DNA from: an uncultured Clostridia bacterium
Lineage (GTDB): Bacteria > Bacillota > Clostridia > Lachnospirales > CAG-274
Assembly: GCA_944383305.1 (NCBI GenBank)
Contig: CALWOZ010000002.1
Location: 25,795 to 89,794, forward strand
DNA length: 64,000 bases
Direction of reading: 5' to 3'
The notes under the pieces are model-generated. The model worked only from the letters and a program-made list of their open reading frames with translations, was not told the origin of the DNA and searched no databases. Position 1 is the first letter of the stretch. Each line of letters starts with the position of its first letter. Made by a program: the position numbers and the translations under genes. Of the stretch, positions 16,083 to 25,888 are shown one piece after another.

Positions 16083-16117
16083 TTTTTATAAGATTATTAT
16101 TAAAGGAGAAATTTGAG

Positions 16118-17320
16118 ATGCCTAAATATGTATATACAGCCATAAATGAAAATGGTGAAAAAGTAAAAGGCTTTATAGAAGCAGATAGTATAGGAGAATT
16201 TAATTTAATATTAAAAGGTAGAAAAGAATATTTAATAAAGGTTAAAAATACAGAAGAAAGTAATATTTTTGAAAATAAATTTAGAATACCTAAAAAAGAA
16301 CTTTTTGTTATGTGTAGACAGTTTTCTTCTATGTTATCATCTGGTGTAAACTCAGTTAAATGTTTAGAGATTTTATATAATCAAACTAAAAATAGAAAAG
16401 TAAAAATTGCATTATATGAAGTATATGAACAGTTACAAACTGGTAAGAACTTATCAGAGGCTATGGAAACTTTAAATGGAGCCTTCCCTGAGTTTATGAT
16501 AAATATGATTAAAGCAGGTGAGATGAGTGGGTCTTTAGAAGAAGCCATAAAAAGATTAGCTATACAATATGAAAAGGATATAAAAATAAGAAATAAAATA
16601 GTATCATCTATGGTTTATCCAGTATTTTTATTAGTTGCTAGTATTTTATCTGTATTAATAATGTTTGGATTTGTATTACCTAAAATAATGGACATAATAG
16701 GTAGCCCAGAGGATATGAATATTTTTAGCCGTTCTTTATTTAGTATTGCTAATTTTTTAAAAGAAAACTGGTTAGTATGCCTTATTGTTTTGTTAGTATT
16801 GTTAATAGTGTTTTCCATATATGCACAAACGGATAAATTTAAAAAAGATTTCTCAAAATTTAAAGTTAAAGCACCTTTAATAGGTAAACTATATGTTACT
16901 ATGATAGCTGGTATTTTTACTAGAACTTTAAGTACACTTTTTTTAAGTGGTACAACTCTTATAGATGCTATACAAATGGCTGGAAAAGTTATAAATAATA
17001 GCTATATAGACGATATGTTACAAGAGGTTATAAATGATATAACAAATGGTATGACATTTTCAGATTCTTTGATTAAAGCAGGGATATTCCCTTATAATGT
17101 AACATCTATGATAAGTGTTGGTGAAGAAACTGGTTCATTAGAAGAAATATTAGCTCAAACATCGGATTATTATGATATGGTAGCTGAAGATGCTATACAA
17201 AAAATGTCTTCTATTATAGAGCCTATAATGATTATACTTTTTGGTATTATTGTATTAGTTATATTAGCAGGTGCATTTGTACCTATTTATACTATGTATA
17301 ATAATATTGGAAGCATTTAG
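16118..17320 (+). CDS. pilC: Type IV pilus inner-membrane platform protein (PilC/GspF family)
   Basis: 400 residues with two GspF/T2SF repeats and about three membrane segments (near 170-190, 215-235 and 370-395). Typical motifs: FCRQFSSMLSSGV-like (MCRQFSSMLSSGVNSVKCLE), MIKAGEMSGSLEEAI and SVGEETGSLEEILAQ. It forms the membrane platform acted on by the PilB ATPase. First gene of the pilus operon; AAAGGAG ribosome site. Confidence 0.93.
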   Translation: MPKYVYTAINENGEKVKGFIEADSIGEFNLILKGRKEYLIKVKNTEESNIFENKFRIPKKELFVMCRQFSSMLSSGVNSVKCLEILYNQTKNRKVKIALYEVYEQLQTGKNLSEAMETLNGAFPEFMINMIKAGEMSGSLEEAIKRLAIQYEKDIKIRNKIVSSMVYPVFLLVASILSVLIMFGFVLPKIMDIIGSPEDMNIFSRSLFSIANFLKENWLVCLIVLLVLLIVFSIYAQTDKFKKDFSKFKVKAPLIGKLYVTMIAGIFTRTLSTLFLSGTTLIDAIQMAGKVINNSYIDDMLQEVINDITNGMTFSDSLIKAGIFPYNVTSMISVGEETGSLEEILAQTSDYYDMVAEDAIQKMSSIIEPIMIILFGIIVLVILAGAFVPIYTMYNNIGSI

Positions 17321-17341
17321 TATTAAGAGAGGAGATTAAAT

Positions 17342-18412
17342 ATGCCAGTTTCATTGGATATAGATAATGGATATATAAAAATTATTGAAGGGGAACAGTC
17401 AAATAATAAAATTAAAATAAAAAAATCTATTATAAAAGAAATAGATAAAACTTATGTACATAACGGATATGTTAATAATAAAACTGAATTAACTTTAGTC
17501 TTGACAGACATAGTTAGAGAATATGATTTAAAAAATAAAGAGTGTTATATAGCTATAAATACTACAGATACAATAACTAAAGAGATTACATTACCAAAAA
17601 CTAAAAGTAATCATTTAGAAAAGCTTATTAAAAATTCTATAAAAGAACTTTTTGGAGATATAGTAAATTTATGTATAGATTATAAGGTATATGAAGAGTT
17701 TAAAAAAGATGGGAAAAATTTTTATAGAATACTTATTTATGGAGTACCACTTAAAATTGTACAAGATTATAAATCAATAATTACTAACTGTGGACTTATA
17801 CCTAAAGTATTAGATATAAAACGAAGTGCTATAAGTAAACTTTTAGATTATAAAATAAATAATAATGATATAAAAAATAATATTAAACTTTTTATAGACA
17901 TAAGTGGAGATAATATGCTTTTTAACTTAATGTCAGGAAATATACCATTATATAAGAGAGATGTAGACATATCTGAGGATATAAAAAGAGAAAAATTATT
18001 TTTAAATAGAGATGATAAAAAAGACTTATTAGACGAAGAAAATAGTGAATTTTTAGAAGAAGTAGCTACAACTTTTGATGAAAATATTAATAAAAATGAT
18101 GATGAAATAACTTTTTTAGAAGACCAAGATTATTTTCAAGAAGAAGCTAGTTTTGTTTCTCCTATATTATTAAAAGTTTATGAAGAAATAAACAAAATAA
18201 TACAGTTTTCTATGTCATTAAATAGTGAAAATAATATAGAAAAAATCTATTTATATGGAGATAGAGAAGATTTAGATGAAATATCAGAATATATAGATAA
18301 TAATATAAACTCATCGACAGAAAAAATTTATGAAATATCAAATGTAAAATCAGACCAAGAGATTGATATATCTAAGTTTTTTATTGCCATTGGTAATATT
18401 TTAAGGAAGTGA
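17342..18412 (+). CDS. pilM: Type IV pilus assembly protein PilM-like (actin-like ATPase)
   Basis: 356 residues with the start of an actin-like fold (SLDIDNGYIKIIEG), KNKECYIAINTTDTITKEI and LFIDISGDNMLFNLMSG phosphate-type loops. An acidic linker (about 215-265) is inserted. It probably sits on the cytoplasmic face, binding PilN. Between pilC and pilN-like genes, 21 bp after the former. Confidence 0.85.
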   Translation: MPVSLDIDNGYIKIIEGEQSNNKIKIKKSIIKEIDKTYVHNGYVNNKTELTLVLTDIVREYDLKNKECYIAINTTDTITKEITLPKTKSNHLEKLIKNSIKELFGDIVNLCIDYKVYEEFKKDGKNFYRILIYGVPLKIVQDYKSIITNCGLIPKVLDIKRSAISKLLDYKINNNDIKNNIKLFIDISGDNMLFNLMSGNIPLYKRDVDISEDIKREKLFLNRDDKKDLLDEENSEFLEEVATTFDENINKNDDEITFLEDQDYFQEEASFVSPILLKVYEEINKIIQFSMSLNSENNIEKIYLYGDREDLDEISEYIDNNINSSTEKIYEISNVKSDQEIDISKFFIAIGNILRK

Positions 18413-18418
18413 TAAAAA

Positions 18419-18967
18419 GTGAAAAATGATACTTATAAAGATATAAATTTTTTTGAACCTAAAATAGATATAAATATAGATGAAAAGGATATATTTATAA
18501 AGCAAGGATTATTAAAAAATAGTATAAAAATATATATTGTAGTATTTTGTATAACTATGATATATCTCGTATTTAATACTATTAAGGTTAATATAAAATA
18601 TAATTCTGTACAAAGAGATATTAATGAAATACAAGAAAGTGAACTGACTAGCAATAGTTTAAAATCTGTTATAGAAGAGCAAACAATGCTTACAGATATA
18701 TTTAACAAATATAATCAAAACAATAAAGTTTCATCAGATATATTAAATCAAATACAATCTACAAAAACTGAACAAATATCTATAGGTGAGATAAACTGGA
18801 CTTTAGATAGTATAACGTTAAGTTGTTTTAGTACGTCTGAAAAAGACGCTATATTATTTACTAATAAACTTAGAGAAAATGAAAATTTTAAAAATATAGT
18901 ATATACAGGTGGTAATTCATCTTTAATCGATGGTACGTTTAAATTTGAATTAAATATTATAATATAA
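18419..18967 (+). CDS. pilN: PilN-like pilus alignment protein
   Basis: 182 residues, one membrane segment near the N-terminus (about 38-58: IKIYIVVFCITMIYLVFNTI) followed by a coiled-coil region and a small alpha/beta domain (TEQISIGEINWTLDSITLSC). N-terminal NFFEPKID resembles the PilN INLLP motif that contacts PilM. GTG start, 8 bases after AAGGAAG; 6 bp after pilM. Confidence 0.78.
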   Translation: MKNDTYKDINFFEPKIDINIDEKDIFIKQGLLKNSIKIYIVVFCITMIYLVFNTIKVNIKYNSVQRDINEIQESELTSNSLKSVIEEQTMLTDIFNKYNQNNKVSSDILNQIQSTKTEQISIGEINWTLDSITLSCFSTSEKDAILFTNKLRENENFKNIVYTGGNSSLIDGTFKFELNIII

Positions 18968-18978
18968 AGAGGTTTGTT

Positions 18979-19647
18979 ATGAATAAACTAAGTAAACGAG
19001 AAATATCACTTATTATTATACTTGTTAATCTAATAGGATATTATATACTTTTTAATGTTATTGGATTAAGTATATCAAATATGAATAAAAACAAATTAGA
19101 ACAGTATGAAGAACTTAAAGCACAACAAGATATATTAGAAATAGAAAATATGAAAAATCAGGTTGATACTGAAAATTTAGAAATTATAAGTCAAAAAAAT
19201 ACAGAAATGAAGAATAAAATATTTTCTAAAACTAATAGTGAAAATATACATTATTTTATAAGCCAAGTGGCTCAAAAATCAAATGTTACTCTATCTAGCA
19301 TAAACATTGAAAATCTTATGGCAGAGGAAACAAATGAAGACTTAACTGTAGAACAAAGTACAGTTGAAGAGGTTAGTACAGAGCAAAGTAGTGAAAACGT
19401 AAATAGTAATGAACAAAATATAACTCAAACAGAGATAAAAGATGAAGCTTATAATATAGATATAGAACTTATAGGTAAATATGAAGACATAGTTAATTTT
19501 ATAAAAAATATAGAAAGCTATGAAAAAACTATTTCTATAACAGACTTTAACACAACGCTACAAGATGGGACAACAAATTCTAAAATTAAAATGAATATTT
19601 ATACAATAACTAAAGAGAAAAATGATAATGAATTTATTATAAACTAA
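18979..19647 (+). CDS. pilO: PilO-like pilus alignment protein
   Basis: 222 residues: one N-terminal membrane helix (about 9-30), coiled coil (EQYEELKAQQDILEIENMKN), a low-complexity Glu/Ser/Thr linker (about 115-145) and a C-terminal PilO-like domain (YNIDIELIGKYEDIVNFIKN). It pairs with PilN in the inner-membrane alignment complex. Identified mainly by position and architecture. Confidence 0.75.
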   Translation: MNKLSKREISLIIILVNLIGYYILFNVIGLSISNMNKNKLEQYEELKAQQDILEIENMKNQVDTENLEIISQKNTEMKNKIFSKTNSENIHYFISQVAQKSNVTLSSINIENLMAEETNEDLTVEQSTVEEVSTEQSSENVNSNEQNITQTEIKDEAYNIDIELIGKYEDIVNFIKNIESYEKTISITDFNTTLQDGTTNSKIKMNIYTITKEKNDNEFIIN

Positions 19648-19671
19648 CCTATAAAAACAAAGGTGATATTA

Positions 19672-20058
19672 ATGATAAAAAAAAATAATAAAGGGTACAT
19701 ATTAATAGAAGTTTCTATATTTATTATAATTATAAGTATGCTCTGTGTATCTTTAACTTTGATTATATCTAATAAAATAAATATTAATAAAAATGACAAA
19801 ATAGAGGCTAATTTATATCTAACAGCTAAATCTACAATAAATGTTTTAGAAGATTATTTTAAAGAAAATAAAACTATTTTAAAACAATATAGTAAAAAAC
19901 AAGAAACTGGAAAATTTTATATAAAAGAAAGAGATGACATAGAAAGTATTTCAGTATCTTTTTTAGAGTATAATACAACAACTTCATTAATAAAAGTAAC
20001 CGTTACAGACAACTTAAATAATCAATTAACATTATCTGCTAAAATACCATATAATTAG
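19672..20058 (+). CDS. Prepilin-like protein 1
   Basis: 128 residues with a class III prepilin-type start: basic leader, then G|YILIEVSIFIIIISMLCVSL with Glu at +5, followed by a globular domain. ATG 19672 is chosen, 6 bases after AAAGGTG; the GTG at 19663 overlaps that site. Probably a minor pilin. Confidence 0.8.
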   Translation: MIKKNNKGYILIEVSIFIIIISMLCVSLTLIISNKININKNDKIEANLYLTAKSTINVLEDYFKENKTILKQYSKKQETGKFYIKERDDIESISVSFLEYNTTTSLIKVTVTDNLNNQLTLSAKIPYN

Positions 20059-20075
20059 CTAAAGGAGATATTATA

Positions 20076-20408
20076 ATGAATAAAAATGGATATAGCTTGT
20101 TAGAAATTATAGTAGCTATTACTATATTTTCAATTTTTGCTACTAGTATAACTATAGCATTTTCTACATATACAGATATTTCTAAAAAAAATAATATAGT
20201 AGCTATTGAAAGAATTAGTATTGTTTCTAATTTAGAAAAGTTCTTATCTACAAAAACTTATGATGATAAAACCACAAAAAAAGTAACTTTAGTAAAAGAA
20301 GAGGGATTTAAAGAATTACCAGCTGAAATTTTTTGTATTGAAAAAGAAGAAACAAGTAATAAAAGTAATGAAAGTTTAAAAGCTTTTATAAAAGAAAAAA
20401 ATAAATAA
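20076..20408 (+). CDS. Prepilin-like protein 2
   Basis: 110 residues: leader MNKNG, then YSLLEIIVAITIFSIFATSI with Glu at +5, then a short charged domain that is lysine- and glutamate-rich toward its end. AAAGGAG ribosome site. Minor pilin candidate, shorter than its neighbours. Confidence 0.8.
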   Translation: MNKNGYSLLEIIVAITIFSIFATSITIAFSTYTDISKKNNIVAIERISIVSNLEKFLSTKTYDDKTTKKVTLVKEEGFKELPAEIFCIEKEETSNKSNESLKAFIKEKNK

Positions 20409-20442
20409 TTATAAAAAATAAGTATGTAGCTTGGTGAGAATT

Positions 20443-20976
20443 ATGAAAAAACTTTTAAATAAGAGTGGATATACATTAATAGAAATTATTATTTCTATGT
20501 CAATATTTTCTGTAGCATTAGTTATGATAACAGGATTTTATATAAATTTTACTAAATTCCATAACAATATAGAAACTAATAGTATTCAAAATACGCATAT
20601 TATAAATGCATTAAATTATATAAAATACAGTATAGATGAAACAACATATTTACAAATAGTTTCTAAAGAAGAAGTAGAAAAAAATAAGAATAAGGGCTCT
20701 GACTATGGATATATTATGTTAGATAATGGAAATATAGTATCAGGTAGGCTAGATGATAGTGACAATTCTATAATTTTAAGTGAAAATGATTTGAAAAGTA
20801 AAATAAATATAAAATTTAAAAAAAATAATCAGTCTCCTAGCGATTTAATTATAGAACTATTAGTTCCAGAAGCATCAAATCAATTAGTATCATATATAAA
20901 TATGCAGAATATGCAGTATAATAATATACAGATACAAGGAGATGAAGGTGTTGCTATAATATATAAAAAGGAATAA
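20443..20976 (+). CDS. Prepilin-like protein 3
   Basis: 177 residues from ATG 20443: MKKLLNKSG, then YTLIEIIISMSIFSVALVMI with Glu at +5 and a PulJ-like globular part. The upstream TTG and GTG codons at 20431-20436 lack spacing for the weak GGTGAG ribosome site. Minor pilin candidate. Confidence 0.8.
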   Translation: MKKLLNKSGYTLIEIIISMSIFSVALVMITGFYINFTKFHNNIETNSIQNTHIINALNYIKYSIDETTYLQIVSKEEVEKNKNKGSDYGYIMLDNGNIVSGRLDDSDNSIILSENDLKSKINIKFKKNNQSPSDLIIELLVPEASNQLVSYINMQNMQYNNIQIQGDEGVAIIYKKE

Positions 20977-20997
20977 ATTTTTAGGAAGTGAACATAA

Positions 20998-22710
20998 ATG
21001 GATATAAAAACCCAAAAAGAAAATAAAAAATTTAATAATAAAAATATACCTATTGGTGAAGTTCTTTTACAAAATAAAATGATAACTGAAGAACAACTTG
21101 AATATGCTCTTAAAGTACAAAAATCTAGAGGTAAAAGATTAGGAGATATGCTTATAGAGCTTGGATATGTAAAAGAAGATGAAATAACCAAAGCACTTGG
21201 AGAAAGGTTAAAAGTTGATTATGCTGACCTTTCAAAGTTTAAAATTAAATTAAATGCTTTAGACCTTTTGACTAAAAGCTATGCCGAAGAAAATAAGATT
21301 ATACCCATAGAGTGTAATGACAGAATGGTAGTTATTGCCACTAGTGACCCTATGAATTTTTATCTTATGGACGATATAAAAATTAGAACAGGGCGTAATG
21401 TTAAGTTTGTATTATCTACTAAGACAGATATAGAAAGAGCCATAGCACAATATTATGATGAAACTTCATCACAAGTTAGAGCCAATGTTAATCAACAATT
21501 TGAGTTAGAAAAATTATCTATCATTGACTTAGATGAACAGTTAAAAAATGAAATAGAAAATGCACCAATTGTAAAGTTTGTTAATACTTTAATTTTTAAT
21601 GCTGTATCTAGTAATGCCAGTGATATACATATAGAACCTAGTAAATTTAACACTAAAATAAGAATGAGAATAGACGGTCAACTTATTGAAAAAATGGAGA
21701 TAAATATTGCCGCTCATAATAGTTTAGTCACTCGTATAAAAATTATGGCAAAAATGGATATATCTGAAAAAAGAATACCACAAGATGGTAGAATAGAAAT
21801 ACAAGAAAATGGAAGAAACATTGATTTGCGTGTATCAAGTATACCTACTGTTTTTGGTGAAAAAATTGTTATAAGAGTTCTTGGAGGAATGGGAAATTTA
21901 TTAGGAATTAGTAATTTAGGACTAACTTCTAAAAATAGTACATTGTTTAATAAAATAATAAAATCTCCTAATGGTATTATACTTGTATGTGGACCAACTG
22001 GAAGTGGTAAAACAACTACATTATACTCTATATTAAAAGAAGTAAATAAAAGTACTGTAAATATAGTCACCATAGAAGACCCAGTAGAATACAGATTAGA
22101 TGGTATTTCACAAGTTCAAGTTAATAACAAAACTGGACTTACATTTGCAAGTGGTCTTAGGTCTATATTAAGACAGGACCCAGATATTATAATGCTTGGT
22201 GAAATAAGAGATACAGAAACAGCTGAAATAGCTGTTAAGTCTGCTATAACAGGGCATTTAGTTTTATCTACAATACATACTAATAGTGCAGCAGGAACAA
22301 TACCTAGACTTATTGATATGAATATAGAACCATTTTTACTTTCTTCAGCCATAGTTGGTATTATAGCACAAAGACTTGTAAAAAGATTATGTCCAAAATG
22401 TAAATTTGAATATACATCTACTAAAGAGGAAATGGAATATTTAGGGATAGATACACCTATAAAGTTATACAAAGCTACTGGATGTAAAGAATGTGACCAA
22501 ACAGGATATAAAGGAAGATTGGCTATACACGAAGTTTTACCTGTAACAACAGATATAAAAAGATTAATTGGGCGTAATGCTAACGAATATGAAATAGAAG
22601 AAGTTGCTATTAAGCAAGGGATGACAACTCTTAAACAAGATGGTACAGAGTATGTTATAAAGGGAATCATATCTATTGAAGAACTTATGAGAGCCACTTA
22701 TTCTATTTAA
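20998..22710 (+). CDS. pilB: Type IV pilus extension ATPase (PilB/GspE family)
   Basis: 570 residues. N-terminal MshEN (GspE N) domain (about 15-150; IPIGEVLLQNKMITEEQLEY), then the AAA-type secretion ATPase with Walker A GPTGSGKTT near residue 332, the Asp box, Walker B LGEIRDTETAEI, a His box (STIHTNSAAGTIPRL) and a four-cysteine zinc site (CPKCKFEY, CKECDQTG). It powers pilus assembly. ATG start 7 bases after AGGAAG. No PilT-type retraction ATPase is present in the window. Confidence 0.95.
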   Translation: MDIKTQKENKKFNNKNIPIGEVLLQNKMITEEQLEYALKVQKSRGKRLGDMLIELGYVKEDEITKALGERLKVDYADLSKFKIKLNALDLLTKSYAEENKIIPIECNDRMVVIATSDPMNFYLMDDIKIRTGRNVKFVLSTKTDIERAIAQYYDETSSQVRANVNQQFELEKLSIIDLDEQLKNEIENAPIVKFVNTLIFNAVSSNASDIHIEPSKFNTKIRMRIDGQLIEKMEINIAAHNSLVTRIKIMAKMDISEKRIPQDGRIEIQENGRNIDLRVSSIPTVFGEKIVIRVLGGMGNLLGISNLGLTSKNSTLFNKIIKSPNGIILVCGPTGSGKTTTLYSILKEVNKSTVNIVTIEDPVEYRLDGISQVQVNNKTGLTFASGLRSILRQDPDIIMLGEIRDTETAEIAVKSAITGHLVLSTIHTNSAAGTIPRLIDMNIEPFLLSSAIVGIIAQRLVKRLCPKCKFEYTSTKEEMEYLGIDTPIKLYKATGCKECDQTGYKGRLAIHEVLPVTTDIKRLIGRNANEYEIEEVAIKQGMTTLKQDGTEYVIKGIISIEELMRATYSI

Positions 22711-22725
22711 TAAGAGGTGTATAAT

Positions 22726-23214
22726 TTGTATAATAATATTAAAAATAATAAAGGATTTACATTAATAGAAACAATGGTAGTTATATTTATACTATCATTA
22801 CTTATAAGTATAACTATACCTAATTTTTATTTATTTATTAAAAATACACAAACAAAAGAAAATCTCACAACAGCAAAAAATATATATATTTCTACTCAAT
22901 GTGTTTTAAATGATATTATACTTGAAAAACATAATGTATCATTTCCGACAACTAATGATAAAAATATTATAGAAAAAGAATATGACTATTCTAAAAAATA
23001 TCAGGTTAGTAATAATAATTTTACTATTGATAATACTATAAATACACCTATAAAAATTATACTAGCCAATGGAGGCTATATTAATGGATTAAACTATACA
23101 AAGTGGGATAAAGACTTTAAAGAAGAATTTTTTAACAATGTAGAAATTGTATATGATTATAATAATTTTGTAGTAAAAAGTGTGTCATATAAAGGCATAA
23201 TTTACCATAAATAA
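22726..23214 (+). CDS. pilA: Type IV pilin (major pilin candidate)
   Basis: 162 residues with a classical prepilin start: KNNKG|FTLIETMVVIFILSLLISIT, Glu at +5, then a globular domain. TTG 22726 is taken as start (8 bases after AAGAGG); the GTG at 22717 overlaps the ribosome site. Last gene of the operon and the most typical pilin of the four, so the best major-pilin candidate. No prepilin peptidase gene is nearby. Confidence 0.85.
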   Translation: MYNNIKNNKGFTLIETMVVIFILSLLISITIPNFYLFIKNTQTKENLTTAKNIYISTQCVLNDIILEKHNVSFPTTNDKNIIEKEYDYSKKYQVSNNNFTIDNTINTPIKIILANGGYINGLNYTKWDKDFKEEFFNNVEIVYDYNNFVVKSVSYKGIIYHK

Positions 23215-23218
23215 ATAG

Positions 23219-23247
23219 TTGAAATTTAATAAAATTTATGATATAAT
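23219..23247 (+). promoter_or_regulatory. Promoter of tmRNA
   Basis: TTGAAA, 17-bp spacer, TATAAT (23242-23247), about 15 bases before the mature 5' end of tmRNA. Confidence 0.7.
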
Positions 23248-23262
23248 TTTATTAAATTATAC

Positions 23263-23615
23263 GGGGATGCAATGGTTTCGACGGGGGTTTTGAAGATAGA
23301 GATAGCCATTCGTAGAGAGGTCTACGTTAAAAACTCAAAATTCTTAAAAATTAAACGACAAAGATAATTTTGCGTTTGCAGCTTAATTAAAAGCTGCCAT
23401 CAGCCTTTAGTCGCTTACTGCTAAAGTTACTGGTGCCGAATAGGTAAGGAACTTTACTCTATAAGCTTTGCTAGAGTAAAAGATATTATGAAGCTACTTA
23501 AAATAATAAACTTGTTAGTTAGTGGTTATTTTAGGGAATGTTTTTTAACTAACTGTAATGGGAGAGTTCTTTATTGACGGGCTTTCGGACAGGAGTTCGA
23601 TTCTCCTCATCTCCA
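23263..23615 (+). ncRNA. ssrA: Transfer-messenger RNA
   Basis: About 353 nt that rescues stalled ribosomes by trans-translation. The 5' end GGGGATGCAATGGTTTCGAC and the 3' end GGAGTTCGATTCTCCTCATC...CTCCA form the tRNA-like half. The tag frame ends NDKDNFAFAA followed by TAA at 23384-23386. Pseudoknot pairing segments follow. The terminal CCA is not encoded (ATA follows) and must be added. Confidence 0.97.
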
Positions 23616-23647
23616 TACTATATAATTTTAATACTTTAAAACCTTTT

Positions 23648-23676
23648 AAAGCCTTGATTTTTCAAGGTTTTTTATT
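23648..23676 (+). terminator. Terminator of tmRNA
   Basis: Stem AAAGCCTTGA / TCAAGGTTTT with loop TTTT, followed by more T residues. Confidence 0.75.
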
Positions 23677-24822
23677 TTATAAATTTATCAAAAATAATAA
23701 AAAAGGATAAATTCGGGGTAAACTCGGGGTAAACTTTTTTGTATCAAAAAGTTAAATTTTGAATAGCGTTCTCTTTTTGCTTGTCTGAAATATGAGCATA
23801 AAGATTTCGCTAGATAACATATTACAAAACTTGTGTATTAAATCATAAAATTTTCAGTCAATTTATTTTAATCATATTAACACTAGTCTTTTTATAACTT
23901 CCATATAGTTTTATATCTTTAAATTTTTAATGTATTAGTCTAATAGTATTTTGTTTTAATTTTTCTAAATATATATTTAGAGTTAAGTTTATTAAAGATT
24001 AATATACCTATAGAATAAATATTAAAATTTAATACAAAAAGTAATTTTATGTAAAATAGACAACTGTACTATTATATGTGAATATTAAATAAATACTATT
24101 TAGGAATAGTAAATTATAAAAAGATTTAGATATTCCTAAATATTGCATTAATATAACATAAAAATATAATAAAATACACTTTGTAAATGAAATATAAAAT
24201 ATTAAAATGTATTTTGTATGTTAGTATAATTTTATATTGGATTAAATACTAATTTAAGTTCATTTACTCATAAAATTTTATTGGAAATACTAGTTATCAA
24301 TAGTAAAACAATAAAAGTAGATAAAAAACCATATTTATTATATTTATAGTATAAAATAACTTTAATAAAGTTTTTATTTTAACTTTTACATAACTCTAGA
24401 ACTTACTATCAATTATTCCCTATAAATCAATTTATATGAATAATCAAAAAATATAATATATAGTTATAGTTAAAACTTTTTTTAAGCATAGGTTAAATTA
24501 ATATAAAGTCCATAATTGAAATATTGTAAGACATAAGTATTTAATATAAGATTCAATAAGAAAAACAATATTTAGTATATTAAAATATACTATAAAAGTG
24601 AGTTATAATTAAACTAATAGTTTTAAATTTATAATTAATATTAAATTATAAAAAACAATATAAAGTATAAAATTTGAAAAAATATTATTAAAAGTTAGAT
24701 ATATTTATAGAATAATTTTATAGAATTATTAAAAACTTTTAAAATGGTAGGCTAAATAGTTATCATTTTTTACATATAAATTTTTAAAATAGATTTTATA
24801 AATAATTAGGAGGTAATTTATT
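23677..24822. other. A+T-rich stretch without recognisable genes
   Basis: About 1.15 kb between tmRNA and the lysis cassette. I find no gene with a ribosome site here. Its left edge has a tandem TCGGGGTAAAC duplication (about 23713-23735) and a single GTATCAAAA half-site near 23740. The rest is mainly A/T with scattered stops in all frames. The 3' flank of ssrA is a classical integration site, so this may be decayed prophage DNA. That is inference. Confidence 0.6.
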
Positions 24823-25062
24823 ATGAAAAAAATTAATTGGAAAATAAGATTTAAAAATCCTATATTTTGGCTAAATGTATTATTAGCAGTAGCAACTCCA
24901 ATACTTGCTTATTTTGGTATTAATGGAAGTGATTTAACAAGTTGGAGTAGTTTATTTAGCTTAGTTTTAGATGCACTTAAAAATCCTTATGTAGTTGGAC
25001 TTGTTTTAGTATCTTTATGGAATAATATTATAAATCCTATGACTAAAGGTATTACAGATTAG
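24823..25062 (+). CDS. phiLC3-type phage holin
   Basis: 79-residue membrane protein: basic start MKKINWKIRFKNPIFWLNVL, a hydrophobic helix, a loop with NGSDLTSWSSL, then a second hydrophobic segment (NPYVVGLVLVSLWNNIINP). This matches the small phiLC3 holin family that permeabilises the membrane for endolysin. AGGAGG ribosome site; 11 bp before the endolysin gene. Confidence 0.85.
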   Translation: MKKINWKIRFKNPIFWLNVLLAVATPILAYFGINGSDLTSWSSLFSLVLDALKNPYVVGLVLVSLWNNIINPMTKGITD

Positions 25063-25073
25063 GGGGGAGGTTT

Positions 25074-25880
25074 ATGAGTAGAGATATAACTTTGCTTCAT
25101 CCTGAAGTACAGGCGATAATACCTAAATTTTTAAATGAGTGTAAAAATAGGGGGCTTATAGTTAAAACAACGGATACAGTAAGAACCAAGGCAGAACAAG
25201 ATAAACTATATGCACAAGGAAGAACTAAACCTGGGAATATAGTAACATGGGTAAAATATCCGTATTCTAATCACAATTGGGGTATGGCATTTGATATATG
25301 TAGAAATGATGGTAAGGGTGCTTATAATGACAGTGATGGCTGGTTTAAAAAAGTAGGGCAAGTTGGTAAAAGTTTTGGGTTAGAATGGGGAGGAGATTGG
25401 AAAGATACACCAGATAAGCCACACTTTGAACTAACTAAATATGGCGATACAAATACATTGGTTAAAAAATATACTACGCCAGAAAATTTTAAAAAAACGT
25501 GGAAAGAGGTGGAAAGTTATATGTTTGTAAATAGAAATTATAGCTACAATGGAAAAGTTAAATCTTTTAATGTTATAAATGAAAAGGGAGAAAACTTTAT
25601 AAGAGTTCGTGATTTAGCAGAACTTTTAAATAAAAATATAACTTATGATAAAAATACTAAAATAACTAATTTAGATGATATTCTAAATAATGTAAGCATA
25701 GAAGTTGGTAATAAAAAATCTACTGTTAAGGCTATTAATAGTAATGGGTTTAACTTTGTTAAAGTAAGAGATATAGCCGACTTTTTAGGATTTGAAACAG
25801 GATATAATGAAACTAATAATAGTGTATTTTTTAAATTAAAAAATTCTATTATTGAGAAATTAAAGATATTTAAAAAGTAG
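25074..25880 (+). CDS. M15-family phage endolysin (L-Ala-D-Glu/D-Ala peptidase) with stalk-like C-terminus
   Basis: 268 residues. N-terminal VanY/CwlK-like peptidase (about 1-145) with zinc-site residues in SNHNWGMAFDIC and DKPHFEL; it should cut peptidoglycan cross-peptides. The C-terminal half (about 150-268) has two repeats of the copper-amine-oxidase-N type (NFIRVRDLAELLN and NFVKVRDIADFLG), used by clostridial wall proteins as a binding or stalk domain. No signal peptide, as expected for holin-dependent export. AGGGGGGAGG ribosome site. Confidence 0.88.
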   Translation: MSRDITLLHPEVQAIIPKFLNECKNRGLIVKTTDTVRTKAEQDKLYAQGRTKPGNIVTWVKYPYSNHNWGMAFDICRNDGKGAYNDSDGWFKKVGQVGKSFGLEWGGDWKDTPDKPHFELTKYGDTNTLVKKYTTPENFKKTWKEVESYMFVNRNYSYNGKVKSFNVINEKGENFIRVRDLAELLNKNITYDKNTKITNLDDILNNVSIEVGNKKSTVKAINSNGFNFVKVRDIADFLGFETGYNETNNSVFFKLKNSIIEKLKIFKK

Positions 25881-25888
25881 GTGTTAAT

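Noticed and set aside
22116..22697. 193-codon open frame antisense to pilB
   Set aside because: Composition is the mirror of the conserved ATPase; no start signal.
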